Assembly: GCF_001995215.1 (NCBI RefSeq)
Contig: NZ_MUXN01000025.1
Location: 288,340-352,339, forward strand
Origin: Amycolatopsis azurea DSM 43854
GTDB lineage: Bacteria > Actinomycetota > Actinomycetes > Mycobacteriales > Pseudonocardiaceae
Direction: 5' to 3'
DNA: 64,000 nucleotides
Shown: positions 1 to 8,799 of the stretch, piece by piece
How the letters are laid out: each line of letters starts with the position of its first letter
How positions within the stretch are numbered: position 1 is the first letter of the stretch
Translations under genes and position numbers: made by a program
Notes under the pieces: model-generated
What the model was told of the DNA's origin: nothing
Database searches by the model: none
The model's input: only the letters and a program-made list of their open reading frames with translations

Positions 1-78
1 TGACTGCCAACGGAAGTCGTGACTCGCCCGCCCGGTACAGTCGTGATCATCGACGCACGTCCGAAGGGTCACCGAGCG

Positions 79-1254
79 ATGTCTCCAGTCACGTCGCGCG
101 GTCGGACCTGGTGGCCGGCCGGCGCGTTCGCCGCCCTGGTGCTGGCGTGCGTCGTGGCCTGGGTCACGACGGGCGATTCCCACAGCGACCTGGAGATCTA
201 CCGCTTCGGCGTCGACACCCTGTGGAACGGCGGCGACCTCTACGGCGCCTTGCCCCTTTCCGACGCGGGCATCCCGCTGCTGTTCATCTACCCGCCGTTC
301 GCCGCCCTGGTGCTCACCCCGCTGGCACTGGTGCCGTGGACCGGCTCCGTGCTCCTGCTGTTCGCCCTCAGCCTGGCGGCGCTGGGGGTCACGTTCTACG
401 CGATCACCCGCACGCTGTGGCCGTCCGAAGATCGGCGGAAGGCGCTGCTCGTCGCGTCGCTGGCGATCACCCCGGCGCTCTTCCTCGAACCGGTCCGCCA
501 GACGCTCGGCTTCGGCCAGATCAACCTGCTGCTGATGGGCCTCGTCGCGGCCGACTGCCTGCTCGCCCGGGGCCGCTACCGGGGGATCGGCGTCGGACTC
601 GCCGCGGCCGTCAAGCTGACGCCGATGGCGTTCCTGCTGTTCTTCCTCGTGCGCAAGGACTTTCGCGGCGCGCTGACCGCGATGGGCACGTTCGTGGCCG
701 CCTCGGCCGTCGCGTTCGCGGTCGCCCCGGAGGCCTCCGCCCGCTACTGGTTCGGCGGGCTCGCCGGCGCGTCGGGGATCAGCGGCACCTCGTTCCACAC
801 CAACCAGACCTTGCAGGCGGTGCTCGCGCGCCTCGGCGCCGAGTCCGCCAAGCCGTGGTGGCTCGTCCTCACCGGCGTGTTGCTGGTGCTGGTCGCGCTG
901 ACCATGTACCGCTCGGCCGCGGTCCCCGCGCTGCTGCTGAACGCGACGTTCGCCCTGCTCATCTCGCCGACGTCGTGGTCGCATCACTGGGTGTGGATCG
1001 CCCCGGCGCTGTTCACCACCGCCGCCTGCGTGGTGCTCCATCGCCGGGATCGCCCCCGGGCGGTGGCCTGGCTGGCCGTCACCGGCGTCGTCGCCACGGT
1101 CTTCGTCGCGGCGCCGTTCCGGTACTTCCCCGCCTTCGACCGGCCAGGTCAGACGTGGACGACCGCCCAGCAGTGGCTGGGGAACTGCTACGTCCTAGCG
1201 GGCCTGGTCTTCCTGGTCGTCGCGGGCGTCTTCGCGCTGCGAAAGCGCGTTTAG
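79..1254 (+). CDS. GT87-family polyprenyl-phosphate mannosyltransferase-like membrane protein
   Basis: Predicted integral-membrane glycosyltransferase of the GT87 (DUF2029) type, which uses polyprenyl-phosphate sugars on the outer side of the membrane to extend cell-envelope glycans. About ten hydrophobic segments are visible. The first extracytoplasmic loop carries DLEIYRFG, the usual acidic position, and a conserved SHHWVW stretch lies near residue 300. I chose the ATG at 79 because it lies just before the first basic/hydrophobic segment; an in-frame GTG at 19 would add 20 residues with no membrane character. The length (391 aa) is normal for the family. It stands alone, followed by a strong hairpin, and the next operon has its own promoter. 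The exact acceptor cannot be read from the sequence. Confidence 0.8.
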   Translation: MSPVTSRGRTWWPAGAFAALVLACVVAWVTTGDSHSDLEIYRFGVDTLWNGGDLYGALPLSDAGIPLLFIYPPFAALVLTPLALVPWTGSVLLLFALSLAALGVTFYAITRTLWPSEDRRKALLVASLAITPALFLEPVRQTLGFGQINLLLMGLVAADCLLARGRYRGIGVGLAAAVKLTPMAFLLFFLVRKDFRGALTAMGTFVAASAVAFAVAPEASARYWFGGLAGASGISGTSFHTNQTLQAVLARLGAESAKPWWLVLTGVLLVLVALTMYRSAAVPALLLNATFALLISPTSWSHHWVWIAPALFTTAACVVLHRRDRPRAVAWLAVTGVVATVFVAAPFRYFPAFDRPGQTWTTAQQWLGNCYVLAGLVFLVVAGVFALRKRV

Positions 1255-1267
1255 CCCGCTAAACGCG
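1246..1267 (+). terminator. Hairpin over the stop codon of the GT87 gene
   Basis: A perfect 10-bp inverted repeat (1246-1255 and 1258-1267) with a 2-nt loop includes the TAG stop of the upstream gene. There is no U-tract, so this is a probable actinomycete-type intrinsic terminator or transcript-end stabiliser. Confidence 0.55.
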
Positions 1268-1278
1268 ATCCCGCCGTC

Positions 1279-1313
1279 TTGACAGGCCGCTCATCCATGT
1301 ACCTATAGTACTA
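1279..1313 (+). promoter_or_regulatory. Promoter and possible operator of the GntR/ABC operon
   Basis: TTGACA at 1279-1284 and TATAGT at 1304-1309 form a sigma-70-like promoter with a long 19-nt spacer. The perfect palindrome TAGTACTA (1306-1313) overlaps the -10 box in an unusually AT-rich stretch, a plausible place for the GntR product of this operon to bind and repress. This is inferred from position only. Confidence 0.5.
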
Positions 1314-1337
1314 GGTAACTAGATAAATGGAGTTACC

Positions 1338-1730
1338 ATGATCGAGTTCCACCTGGAGGACCACTCCGGCCTGTCGCCGTACCTGCAGCTCGTCCGCCAG
1401 GTGCGGCAGGCGCTGCGGCTGGGCCTGCTCAACGAGGGCGACCAGCTGCCGACGGTCAAGGAAGTGGTGGCCCGGCTGGCGATCAACCCCAACACCGTGC
1501 TCAAGGCCTATCGCGAGCTCGAACACGAAGGCCTCGTCGGCGCGAGGCCCGGCGTCGGCACTTTCGTGACGGCGACGCTCACCGACGAATCCCTCGCCGC
1601 GCACGGTCCCCTGCGGATGGAACTGCGGCGCTGGCTGGGCAAGGCCCGCAAGGCCGGGCTCGACGACGAGAGCATCGAGGCGCTGTTCATGACGACCTTT
1701 CGGACCGCCGCTGGAGAGGAAATAGCATGA
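1338..1730 (+). CDS. GntR-family (YtrA-type) transcriptional regulator
   Basis: Small GntR regulator of 130 aa. An N-terminal winged helix (about residues 10-75, including VKEVVARLAINPNTVLKAYREL) is followed by only a short alpha-helical tail of about 50 residues. That is the YtrA architecture, not FadR or HutC. YtrA members typically repress the ABC exporter encoded downstream. A GGAG motif lies 5 nt before the ATG. The stop overlaps the start of the ATPase gene by 4 bases (ATGA), so the genes are co-translated. An AT-rich palindrome in the promoter is the likely operator. The inducing signal is unknown; cell-envelope stress is common for this subfamily. Confidence 0.9.
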   Translation: MIEFHLEDHSGLSPYLQLVRQVRQALRLGLLNEGDQLPTVKEVVARLAINPNTVLKAYRELEHEGLVGARPGVGTFVTATLTDESLAAHGPLRMELRRWLGKARKAGLDDESIEALFMTTFRTAAGEEIA

Positions 1731-2614
1731 CCGCCGTCCTGCAGACCGAGGGTCTCGGCAAGAGATACGGCAAGACCTGGGCGCTTTCCGAGTGCACGCT
1801 GGACATCCCGGCCGGGCACGTGGTGGGGCTGGTGGGCCCCAACGGAGCGGGCAAGACCACGCTGCTGAACATGGCCGCCGGGCAGCTGCCGCCGACCACC
1901 GGCCGGATCACCGTGCTGGGCGGCCGTCCCGGGGGCAGTCCGGGGCAGCTCGCCAAGGTCGGCTTCGTCGCACAGGACACCCCGACCTACGCCGGACTTT
2001 CCGTCGCGGACCATCTGCGCCTCGGCGCCCATCTCAACCCCGGCTGGGACGACGCGCTGGCCAGGGACCGCGTCGCCCGCCTCGGCCTCGATCCCGCGCG
2101 CAAGGCGGGCAAGCTCTCCGGCGGCCAGCGCGCCCAGCTCGCCCTCACCCTCGGCGTGGCGAAACGACCGGAACTGCTGATCCTCGACGAACCCGTCGCC
2201 GCGCTCGATCCCCTGGCACGCCGGGAATTCCTGCAGGGCCTGCTCGAAGCCACCGTCGAACAGGAACTGAACGTGGTCCTGTCGTCCCATCTGGTCTCGG
2301 ATCTGGAACGCGCCTGCGACTTCCTGATCGTGCTCATCGACTCCCGGGTGCGGGTGTCCGGCGAGGTGGAGACCCTGCTCGCCGAACACCACCGGCTGAC
2401 CGGCCCGCGCCGCGACGCCGCCAGGCTCCCGGCGAACCAGCAAGTCGTCTCGGAAAGCCATACGGACGTCCAAAGCACCTTCGTCGTCCGCACCGGGGAA
2501 CCGATCCACGATCCGGTCTGGACGGTGAGCAAGCTGAGCCTCGAAGACCTCGTCCTGGCCTATCTGACCAAAACCGCCACGAACCACCGGCGGATCCTGG
2601 AGGTGCGGAGATGA
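1727..2614 (+). CDS. ABC transporter ATP-binding protein
   Basis: Cytoplasmic ATPase subunit of an ABC-2-type exporter. Visible motifs are Walker A (GPNGAGKTT, near residue 37), a Q-loop, the signature LSGGQ (near residue 130) and Walker B (LLILDEP), followed by an H-loop (SSHLVSDLE). The roughly 100 residues after the ATPase core form a variable C-terminal extension seen in many antibiotic/bacitracin-type exporters. It overlaps the regulator upstream and the permease downstream by 4 bases each. Together they form a YtrA-type regulator/exporter operon. The substrate is not identifiable. Confidence 0.92.
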   Translation: MTAVLQTEGLGKRYGKTWALSECTLDIPAGHVVGLVGPNGAGKTTLLNMAAGQLPPTTGRITVLGGRPGGSPGQLAKVGFVAQDTPTYAGLSVADHLRLGAHLNPGWDDALARDRVARLGLDPARKAGKLSGGQRAQLALTLGVAKRPELLILDEPVAALDPLARREFLQGLLEATVEQELNVVLSSHLVSDLERACDFLIVLIDSRVRVSGEVETLLAEHHRLTGPRRDAARLPANQQVVSESHTDVQSTFVVRTGEPIHDPVWTVSKLSLEDLVLAYLTKTATNHRRILEVRR

Positions 2615-3657
2615 TCTGGCTGACCTGGCGGCAATTCCGGCTTCCGGCCGCGACCGTGTTCGGCGCGCTGGCCGTGCTCGCGCTCGTCCTGGCCGTCACC
2701 GGCCCCGCCATCTCCGGCGAGTACACCACCGGGATCGCCACCTGCGCGGGCGACGTCTCCGCCTGCGACGCCTTCGTCGAGCGGTTCCTCAACGATCACC
2801 AGAACACCTTCCTGGCCGTCACCGCGCTCGTACTCCTGCTGCCCGCGCTCATCGGCCTCTTCTGGGGCGCGCCGCTGTTCACCCGCGAACTCGAGACCGG
2901 GACCCACCGGCTGATCTGGAACCAGAGCGTCACCAGGACGAAGTGGCTCGCGGTCAAGCTCGGGATCACCGGGGTGGCCGCGATGCTCGCCGGCGGCTTG
3001 GGCAGCCTGGCGGTGACCTGGTGGGCGAGGACCTTCGAACAGGCGGCCGTCAAGGACTTCCCGCGGCTTTCGGCGATGGTGTTCGACGCTCGCGGCGTCG
3101 TCCCCGTCGCGTACTCGGCGTTCGCCTTCGCGCTCGGCGTGACCATCGGGATGCTGGTACGCCGGAGCCTGCCCGCGATGGCCGTCACGCTGGCCGCGTT
3201 CGCGGTGCTCCAGGTCGCCGTGCCGATCGTGGTCCGGCCGCATCTGCTGCCCGCGATCGACGCGACCGTCGCGCTTTCTCCGTCCACTGTGGACGGAATC
3301 GGCCGGAACCCGAACACCGGCGTGATGCATTTCGAAGCCAAGGCACCGGATCCGGGCGGCTGGCTGCTGTCGGGCGAGACCGTCGACGCTTCCGGCAAGG
3401 TCGTCGAGGACGTCACCATGCCGACGTCCACCGGTCCGTGCTCGCCGTCGGTGCCGCCCGGCGGCCGGACCGCCGAGGCCGATCCGATGGATCTGTGCCT
3501 GGCCGAAATCACCCGGCTCGGCTACCGGCAGCATCTAGTCTACCATCCGCCGACGCGATTCTGGCCGTTCCAATGGCTCGAAAGCGCGTTGTATCTGGTG
3601 CTCGCCCTCGGTCTCGCGGGATTCTGCTTCTGGTGGATCCGCCGCCGTCTCGCCTGA
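2611..3657 (+). CDS. ABC-2-type transporter permease
   Basis: Membrane partner of the preceding ATPase, 348 aa. It starts with the typical MIWLTWRQFR sequence of actinobacterial ABC-2 permeases, followed by about six hydrophobic segments; the first and last TM helices flank an extracellular domain containing Cys pairs (ATCAGDVSACDA and a CSPS/CLAE pair). The ATG at 2611 overlaps the ATPase stop. The in-frame coding stretch upstream of 2611 is the shadow frame of the ATPase gene and was excluded. The function is presumably drug or lipid export, or efflux of an envelope-active compound. Confidence 0.88.
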   Translation: MIWLTWRQFRLPAATVFGALAVLALVLAVTGPAISGEYTTGIATCAGDVSACDAFVERFLNDHQNTFLAVTALVLLLPALIGLFWGAPLFTRELETGTHRLIWNQSVTRTKWLAVKLGITGVAAMLAGGLGSLAVTWWARTFEQAAVKDFPRLSAMVFDARGVVPVAYSAFAFALGVTIGMLVRRSLPAMAVTLAAFAVLQVAVPIVVRPHLLPAIDATVALSPSTVDGIGRNPNTGVMHFEAKAPDPGGWLLSGETVDASGKVVEDVTMPTSTGPCSPSVPPGGRTAEADPMDLCLAEITRLGYRQHLVYHPPTRFWPFQWLESALYLVLALGLAGFCFWWIRRRLA

Positions 3658-3667
3658 GAGGACCGTG

Positions 3668-4417
3668 ATGCTCGACCTGACCGGCACGACCACCCTCGTC
3701 ACCGGGGCCAGCGGCGGCATCGGCAGGGGCATCGCCCTGCGCTTCGCCGAAGCGGGCAGCGCCGTCGCCGTGCACTACCACCGTGACGAGGCCTCCGCGC
3801 TCGCCGTCGTCGAACGTGTCGAGGCGGCCGGGGGCACGGCCGCCTCGTTCGCCGCCGACCTCACCGACGACGGCGAATGCCGTCGGCTCGTGGCCGCCGC
3901 CGCGGCCTGGACCGGACGGCTGGACACCCTGGTCAACAACGCGGGCGTGCAGCCGGTCGAGCCGCTGCCCGGGATGTCGGCGGAAAGCTGGCGCGCCGTC
4001 CTCGACGCGAACCTCACCACCGCGTTCTCGTGCACTCAGGCCGCGGCCGAGGTGATGGACGGCGGCAGCGTCGTCCACATCGCCTCGATCGAGGCGGACC
4101 GGCCCGCGCCGGGGCACGCGCACTACAGCAGCGCGAAGGCCGCCCTGGTCATGCACGCCCGCGCCGCCGCGCTCGAATACGGCCCACGAGGCCTGCGCGT
4201 GAACGCTGTCTCTCCCGGTCTCATCGACCGTGCCGGACTCGGCGACGCCTGGCCGGACGGCGTCCGCCGCTGGGAACAGGCCGCGCCGCTGGGCAGGCTC
4301 GGCACCCCGGAAGACATCGCGAACGCCTGCCTATTCCTCGCCTCGCCGCTCGCGTCGTGGATCACGGGACACAACCTGACCGTGGACGGCGGCGTCTCCG
4401 CGCATCCCACCTGGTGA
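3668..4417 (+). CDS. SDR-family NAD(P)-dependent oxidoreductase
   Basis: Classical short-chain dehydrogenase/reductase of 249 aa. It shows the cofactor motif TGASGGIG near the N-terminus, NNAG in the middle, a catalytic Ser in HIASIEA, the YSSAK (YxxxK) pair, and a C-terminal GHNLTVDGG. The N-terminal motif and length match FabG-like reductases. The ATG at 3668 is preferred over the GTG at 3665 because AGAGGA lies 5 nt upstream of the ATG. Only about 10 nt separates it from the permease gene, so it probably belongs to the same transcript. The substrate is unknown. Confidence 0.9.
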   Translation: MLDLTGTTTLVTGASGGIGRGIALRFAEAGSAVAVHYHRDEASALAVVERVEAAGGTAASFAADLTDDGECRRLVAAAAAWTGRLDTLVNNAGVQPVEPLPGMSAESWRAVLDANLTTAFSCTQAAAEVMDGGSVVHIASIEADRPAPGHAHYSSAKAALVMHARAAALEYGPRGLRVNAVSPGLIDRAGLGDAWPDGVRRWEQAAPLGRLGTPEDIANACLFLASPLASWITGHNLTVDGGVSAHPTW

Positions 4418-4740
4418 TCATGTGGCTGTGACCTCCGCCACAGATCTTGGAACGGTCCGTGCTCACTGCGAAACAGCCCCTTACACCATCGGGTAGGAAT
4501 TCCGGCTGTCTTCATCAGATCTGATTGCCCGCACCGTGACGGATTGTCGATCACCGTGGCGGTAAACGATTGCCGCACCCGCCCGTGCGGACCCCTTGCC
4601 ACCGCGCACATCCGCTGACGCTCGGTTGTCACACTGCTACAGTCCGTTCCGTCCGGTGCAGTTCGATTTCCGTCGAGTTTCCGGACTCTCCCCACGATTA
4701 TCGCGCCGAATTCCGGCACATTCCCCAGAAAAGGCATCAC
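4418..4740. other. Intergenic region upstream of the acyltransferase-E1 gene
   Basis: This 323-bp stretch has no convincing gene. It contains a perfect 12-bp palindrome ATCAGATCTGAT (4514-4525), a possible regulator site, and a small GTGGC/GCCAC hairpin soon after the SDR gene that could end that transcript. The open frame that continues upstream of 4741 (from about 4570) lacks a ribosome binding site and looks non-coding. Confidence 0.5.
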
Positions 4741-6546
4741 TTGACGGATCTCAACCATCCGTGGAACGTGACCGCGTTCCACGGAGCGGACACCTGCCTG
4801 CTCGACTCCGTCCGCGAACTCCGCGCACGGATCCTGTTCGACCGCGGCCGCCGTCCGGCCTTCCGCCGGGCGGACGGTTCGCACGCCGACGACCAGGACC
4901 TCGACTTCGGGGCCTGGCATTTCATCGCGCGGCAGCATCCGGACGGCCCGCCGCTGGGCTACATCCGGCTCTCCACCCCGGCGACCGGCGACAACTTCCA
5001 GTCGCGGACCTATCTCGGCACCGGACGGTACGAGGAATTGCTTGCCGCACAAGGCGTCGAGCCCGGCCGGGTCTTCGAGCACAGCAGGCTCGTCGTCGAG
5101 CACCGGTCCCGGAAACTCGGGCTCGGGCAGTACCTCAACGCGCTCGCGATCGGCGCCGCGCACCATCTCGGCGCGCACGCCATGATCGGCACCTCGGGGA
5201 CGAAGGACGGTCAGGACCGGTTCCACGAGCAGTTCGGTTTCAGCGCCGTGCCAGGCACCCGTCGCTATGTCGAGCAATACACCGAAGACGTCGTGATCAT
5301 GTTCCACCGCGTCGCCGACGGCGCCGGGCGGCACCACGATCTCGTCACCCGGATGCGAGACGAGTTCCCCCGGATCGCCGCTGCCACACCGGCTTCGCGC
5401 ACCCTCGGGATGTCGTCGGGAAGGGCCGCGCCTTCCGCGCTCACCACTGTCCCCGGTCCCGACCGCGACCTGTGGCGGCCGACCCTGCTCGCGGCCCGTG
5501 ACGCGACGGACTTCCAAGCCCTGACGGCGTTGCTGGCCTACGGCGATGTCCGCGAGGTGCACGACACCATCGACGAGCAGCTGACCGAACTGGTCCGCAG
5601 CCGCGACCCGTCATGCCGGGACGAGGCCGAAATCGAGGCCGGGAAACAGGAACAGCTCGCCGGGCTGGCGCACTGGGAGTACGGCACCTGGGTCTGGTAC
5701 CCGTGGTCGCGGCGGCTCGTGCACGTCCTGCCGCGCGACGAGTTCCGGCTCGTGCGCACGGATCGCAACCGCGGCAAGATCGACCGGCCGGAACAACGCC
5801 GCCTGCTCGGCAAGCGGATCGGGATCGTCGGTCTTTCGGTCGGCAACAGCGCGGCGCTCACCCTCGCACTCGAAGGCATCGGCGGTGCCTTCAAGCTGGC
5901 GGACTTCGACGACTTCAGCCTGTCGAACCTCAATCGGCTGCGCGCCGGCGTGCACGAACTCGGGGTCAACAAAGCGGTCCTGTCCGCACGGCAGATGTTC
6001 GAGATCGACCCGTACCTCGACATCGAGATCCACCGCGGCGGTCTGACCGAGGACAACATCGAGGAGTTCTTCACCGGCGGGCAGGGCGCGATCGACCTCC
6101 TGATCGAGGAGTGCGACACCCCGTGGGTCAAGGTCGCGGCCCGCGAATACGCGCGTGACCTGCGTGTCCCGGTCGTCATGGACTGCAACGACCGCGGCAT
6201 GCTCGACGTCGAACGCTTCGACCTCGAGCCGGACCGGCCGCTGCTGCACGGCCTGCTCGGCGACATCAAGTCCGTGGACGTCGTCGACCTAGACCATCAG
6301 GAGAAGGTCGACCTGATCCTGGCCATGGTCGACGCCGACCGGATCAGCCCGGAACTGGCCGCCTCCTTCGGCGAACTCGGCCGCACCCTGAGCAGCTGGC
6401 CGCAACTGGCCTCCGGGGTCGCGCTCGGTGGCGCGCTGTGCGGCGAGGCCGCGCGACGCGTCCTGCTCGGCCTGTCGTGCTCGTCCGGCCGGTTCTACAC
6501 CGACCTCGACCGGCAGCTCGGCCCGGAGCGGAGCACGGTCACGTGA
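4741..6546 (+). CDS. GNAT/N-acyl amino acid synthase-like plus ThiF/E1-like fusion protein
   Basis: Two-domain protein of 601 aa. Residues about 10-195 resemble the autoinducer-synthase/FeeM-like GNAT fold that moves an acyl chain onto an amine: FEHSRLVVEHRSRKLGLGQY carries the core strand and the acyl-donor loop. Residues about 345-595 resemble ThiF/MoeB/E1 adenylating enzymes. The nucleotide loop reads VGLSVGN (363-369) instead of the usual GxGxxGS, followed by the matching acidic/Asn/Arg motif DFDDFSLSNLNRL (388-400). This variant is known to me from Rv1355c/MoeY-type proteins. No CxxC zinc pairs were seen. I chose the TTG at 4741 because AAAAGG lies 6 nt upstream. The stop overlaps the KAS III gene (GTGA), so the two act together. 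Confidence 0.72.
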   Translation: MTDLNHPWNVTAFHGADTCLLDSVRELRARILFDRGRRPAFRRADGSHADDQDLDFGAWHFIARQHPDGPPLGYIRLSTPATGDNFQSRTYLGTGRYEELLAAQGVEPGRVFEHSRLVVEHRSRKLGLGQYLNALAIGAAHHLGAHAMIGTSGTKDGQDRFHEQFGFSAVPGTRRYVEQYTEDVVIMFHRVADGAGRHHDLVTRMRDEFPRIAAATPASRTLGMSSGRAAPSALTTVPGPDRDLWRPTLLAARDATDFQALTALLAYGDVREVHDTIDEQLTELVRSRDPSCRDEAEIEAGKQEQLAGLAHWEYGTWVWYPWSRRLVHVLPRDEFRLVRTDRNRGKIDRPEQRRLLGKRIGIVGLSVGNSAALTLALEGIGGAFKLADFDDFSLSNLNRLRAGVHELGVNKAVLSARQMFEIDPYLDIEIHRGGLTEDNIEEFFTGGQGAIDLLIEECDTPWVKVAAREYARDLRVPVVMDCNDRGMLDVERFDLEPDRPLLHGLLGDIKSVDVVDLDHQEKVDLILAMVDADRISPELAASFGELGRTLSSWPQLASGVALGGALCGEAARRVLLGLSCSSGRFYTDLDRQLGPERSTVT

Positions 6547-7529
6547 CCCCGCTGCCCGTCCGGATCGCCGGCACCGGCGTCCACCTGCCCCCGGACGTCG
6601 TCACCAACCGGCGGCTCGCCGAAACGCTCGACACCTCCGACGAGTGGATCGTCCACCGCACCGGGATCCGGGAACGTCGTTGGCTGGCACCGGATCTCGC
6701 CACTTCGGACATGTGCGTGGCCGCCGCCCTGCCCGCACTCACGTCGGCGGGTTGCACCGCCAGAGACGTCGACGCGATCATCGTCGCGACCTACACCTAC
6801 GACCAGCCTTTGCCGTCGACGGCGCTGATCGTCAAGGAGGCGCTCGGCGCCTTCCGGGCGCTCACCTTCGACATCACGCAGGCCGCCTGCGCGAACGGCG
6901 TCCAGGCGTTGTTCCTCGGTTCCTTACTGGTGGAAACCGGTGCGGCGGAACGGGTCCTGGTGATCGCGGCCGACTGCGCGTCCCGCGTGACCGACCCGGA
7001 GGACCGCACCACCCGGGTCTTCTTCGGCGACGCCGCGGGTGCCGTCGTCCTCACCCGGGCGACGGCACCGGGCGCAGGCCTTCTCGGCTGGGACTTCGGC
7101 GCCGAGTTGTCCTACGACGTCGAGATCCCGGCCGGCGGCTCACGCCGGCCCACCGGGGCGACGACGTTCGCGGACCGGCGGCACTACCTCAAGATGAACG
7201 GCCGGACCGTCTGGGACACCGCGACCCGATGCCTGCCGGACAGCGTCCTGAACGCCACCGCCCAGGCCGGGCTGACCGTGGACGAGGTGAGTCATTTCTT
7301 TCTCCACCAAGCGAATCTGAACATCGTGCGGGCGGCGATGGACAAACTCGGCGTGCCGCGTGACCGTGCGCCGATCACCGTCGACAGGCTCGGGAACACC
7401 GGTTCGGCGGGGGTTTTCACGGTGCTGCACAAGGGTTTCTCGGAAGGCTTGGTGCGACCGGGCGACGTGTTCGTCGCTTCGGCGATCGGGGCCGGTTTCC
7501 AGTGGGGCACTTTGTGTTTCAAGGTTTAG
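6543..7529 (+). CDS. 3-oxoacyl-ACP synthase III (FabH)-family condensing enzyme
   Basis: KAS III-fold thiolase of 328 aa. The full catalytic triad is present: Cys116 in ITQAACANG, His255 in FFLHQAN and Asn285 in RLGNTGSAG. The N-terminal GTGVHLP and the TSDEWIV...RTGIRERR segment match FabH-like enzymes. It is coupled by a GTGA overlap to the acyltransferase-E1 fusion. With no ACP or FabD nearby, it looks like a pathway-specific synthase and not the housekeeping FabH. It could prime or condense an acyl chain, or transfer one to an alcohol or amine as CerJ-like relatives do. The product is unknown. Confidence 0.88.
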   Translation: MTPLPVRIAGTGVHLPPDVVTNRRLAETLDTSDEWIVHRTGIRERRWLAPDLATSDMCVAAALPALTSAGCTARDVDAIIVATYTYDQPLPSTALIVKEALGAFRALTFDITQAACANGVQALFLGSLLVETGAAERVLVIAADCASRVTDPEDRTTRVFFGDAAGAVVLTRATAPGAGLLGWDFGAELSYDVEIPAGGSRRPTGATTFADRRHYLKMNGRTVWDTATRCLPDSVLNATAQAGLTVDEVSHFFLHQANLNIVRAAMDKLGVPRDRAPITVDRLGNTGSAGVFTVLHKGFSEGLVRPGDVFVASAIGAGFQWGTLCFKV

Positions 7530-7546
7530 GTGACTGTCGGCCAGGT

Positions 7547-7596
7547 GGGTCGTGAGTGAAAAGTGTCGTTAGAACGACCCAAAACACTCACGACCC
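7547..7596. repeat. GTCGTGAGTG-type inverted repeat between convergent genes
   Basis: Arms GGGTCGTGAGTG (7547-7558) and its exact complement (7585-7596) enclose a smaller GTCGTT/AACGAC hairpin. It sits between the converging KAS III and monooxygenase genes, so it could terminate both. A related element occurs at 28011-28058 and a half copy at 45481. Confidence 0.6.
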
Positions 7597-8781
7597 CCAC
7601 GAGGCCCCGTGCCGCAGATTCGTCACCAGCGCCGTCGACTTGCCCGTGACGGCGGCCGCGAGCGTACGTTCAAGTCCAGGAAGCCGCGCCACGCGGAGGA
7701 AGACCCGGCGTGCCTGGAGCAGGAGCCGGTTCGCGGGCAGGAACCATCGCGCACCCCGGCGGGCGACCTGCTGCTTCTCGGTCACCACCGGGCGAACCAG
7801 CTTTTCGTACTCGGCGAACGCGGCTTCGATCGAGGGCGCTCGGGTGAGTTGTTCGGCGAGCACGAAAGCGCCCGCGATCCCGAGTGAGGCGCCCTGGCCG
7901 GCGAGCAGTGAGACGGCGTAGCAGGAGTCGCCGACCAGGACGACCCGGCCATGGCTCCAGGAAGGCATCTCGATCTGCGCGACCTGGTCGTAGTAGACCT
8001 CGCCGGGTGGCGGGCAGAGATCGAGCGCTTCGGGCACCGCCCAGCCGAGCGAACCGTAAGTCGCGCGCAGGGCCGCGCGTGCGTCGTCCGGCAGGGCCGG
8101 GTCCGTCGCGCGGTGCACGGCGAACGCGGCGAGCTTGCCGTCGCGGAGACCGTAGAAACCCATCTGCATCCGGACGGTGTCGGTCAGGCAGAACCGCTCC
8201 CCCACCCGCGTGCGGATCTCCTCGTCCTCGAAGACGAACGCCGCCGTATGGAACCCGAGGTAACGCAGGAACCTTTCCTCTTCACCGAAAACCAGCCGCC
8301 GCACGGTCGAATGGATCCCGTCGGCTCCGACCAGCAGATCGGCCTCGACCACCGCACCGTCCACCAAGGTGATCCGCACCCGGTCGCCGAGATCTTCGAC
8401 GCCGGTGACCCCGGCGCCGAACCGGACGTCCACTGTGGACGGTAGATCCGTGCGCAGCACCCGTTCCAGGTCGGGCCGCATGATGCTGCACAGCCTGCCC
8501 CGCAACGACTTCCCGAACTGGACGTAGTCGATCGCCGCCCGTCGTCGACCGCGGTCGTCCAGCAAGCTCGCCTCGTCCACCTGGTACGCGACGTCTTCGA
8601 CCCGCGGCAGCAGGCCCATCTCCTCGATCGCGTCGAACCCGGGGCCGAAGAAATCGATCATGTATCCCTGGTCCCGCGGCCCCGCCGCCCGTTCCAGCAC
8701 CACGACCTCGACGTCCAGCGCCGCCAGCCGGTGCGCCAGCGCCAAGCCGGTGATCCCGGCACCGCAGATCGCCACCTTCAT
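7588..8781 (-). CDS. FAD-dependent aromatic-type monooxygenase
   Basis: Flavoprotein hydroxylase of the p-hydroxybenzoate hydroxylase fold, 397 aa. Visible motifs are the N-terminal dinucleotide fingerprint GAGITG, the mid-protein DG motif (GADGIHST) and the C-terminal GD motif (VLVGDSCYAVSLLAGQGA). It would use NAD(P)H and O2 to hydroxylate or epoxidise a small aromatic or polyketide-like substrate in the cytoplasm. A strong GGGAGGAA precedes the ATG. The TetR gene ends 18 nt upstream on the same strand, so the regulator is transcribed first and probably controls this enzyme, for example as part of a detoxification or antibiotic-inactivation response. Confidence 0.88.
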   Translation of the reverse strand: MKVAICGAGITGLALAHRLAALDVEVVVLERAAGPRDQGYMIDFFGPGFDAIEEMGLLPRVEDVAYQVDEASLLDDRGRRRAAIDYVQFGKSLRGRLCSIMRPDLERVLRTDLPSTVDVRFGAGVTGVEDLGDRVRITLVDGAVVEADLLVGADGIHSTVRRLVFGEEERFLRYLGFHTAAFVFEDEEIRTRVGERFCLTDTVRMQMGFYGLRDGKLAAFAVHRATDPALPDDARAALRATYGSLGWAVPEALDLCPPPGEVYYDQVAQIEMPSWSHGRVVLVGDSCYAVSLLAGQGASLGIAGAFVLAEQLTRAPSIEAAFAEYEKLVRPVVTEKQQVARRGARWFLPANRLLLQARRVFLRVARLPGLERTLAAAVTGKSTALVTNLRHGASWGS

Positions 8782-8799
8782 GAGGTTCCTCCCTTCGGT

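Noticed and set aside
19..78. Upstream GTG start for the GT87 gene
   Set aside because: The extra 20 residues show no membrane or signal character; the ATG at 79 directly precedes the basic and hydrophobic N-terminus.
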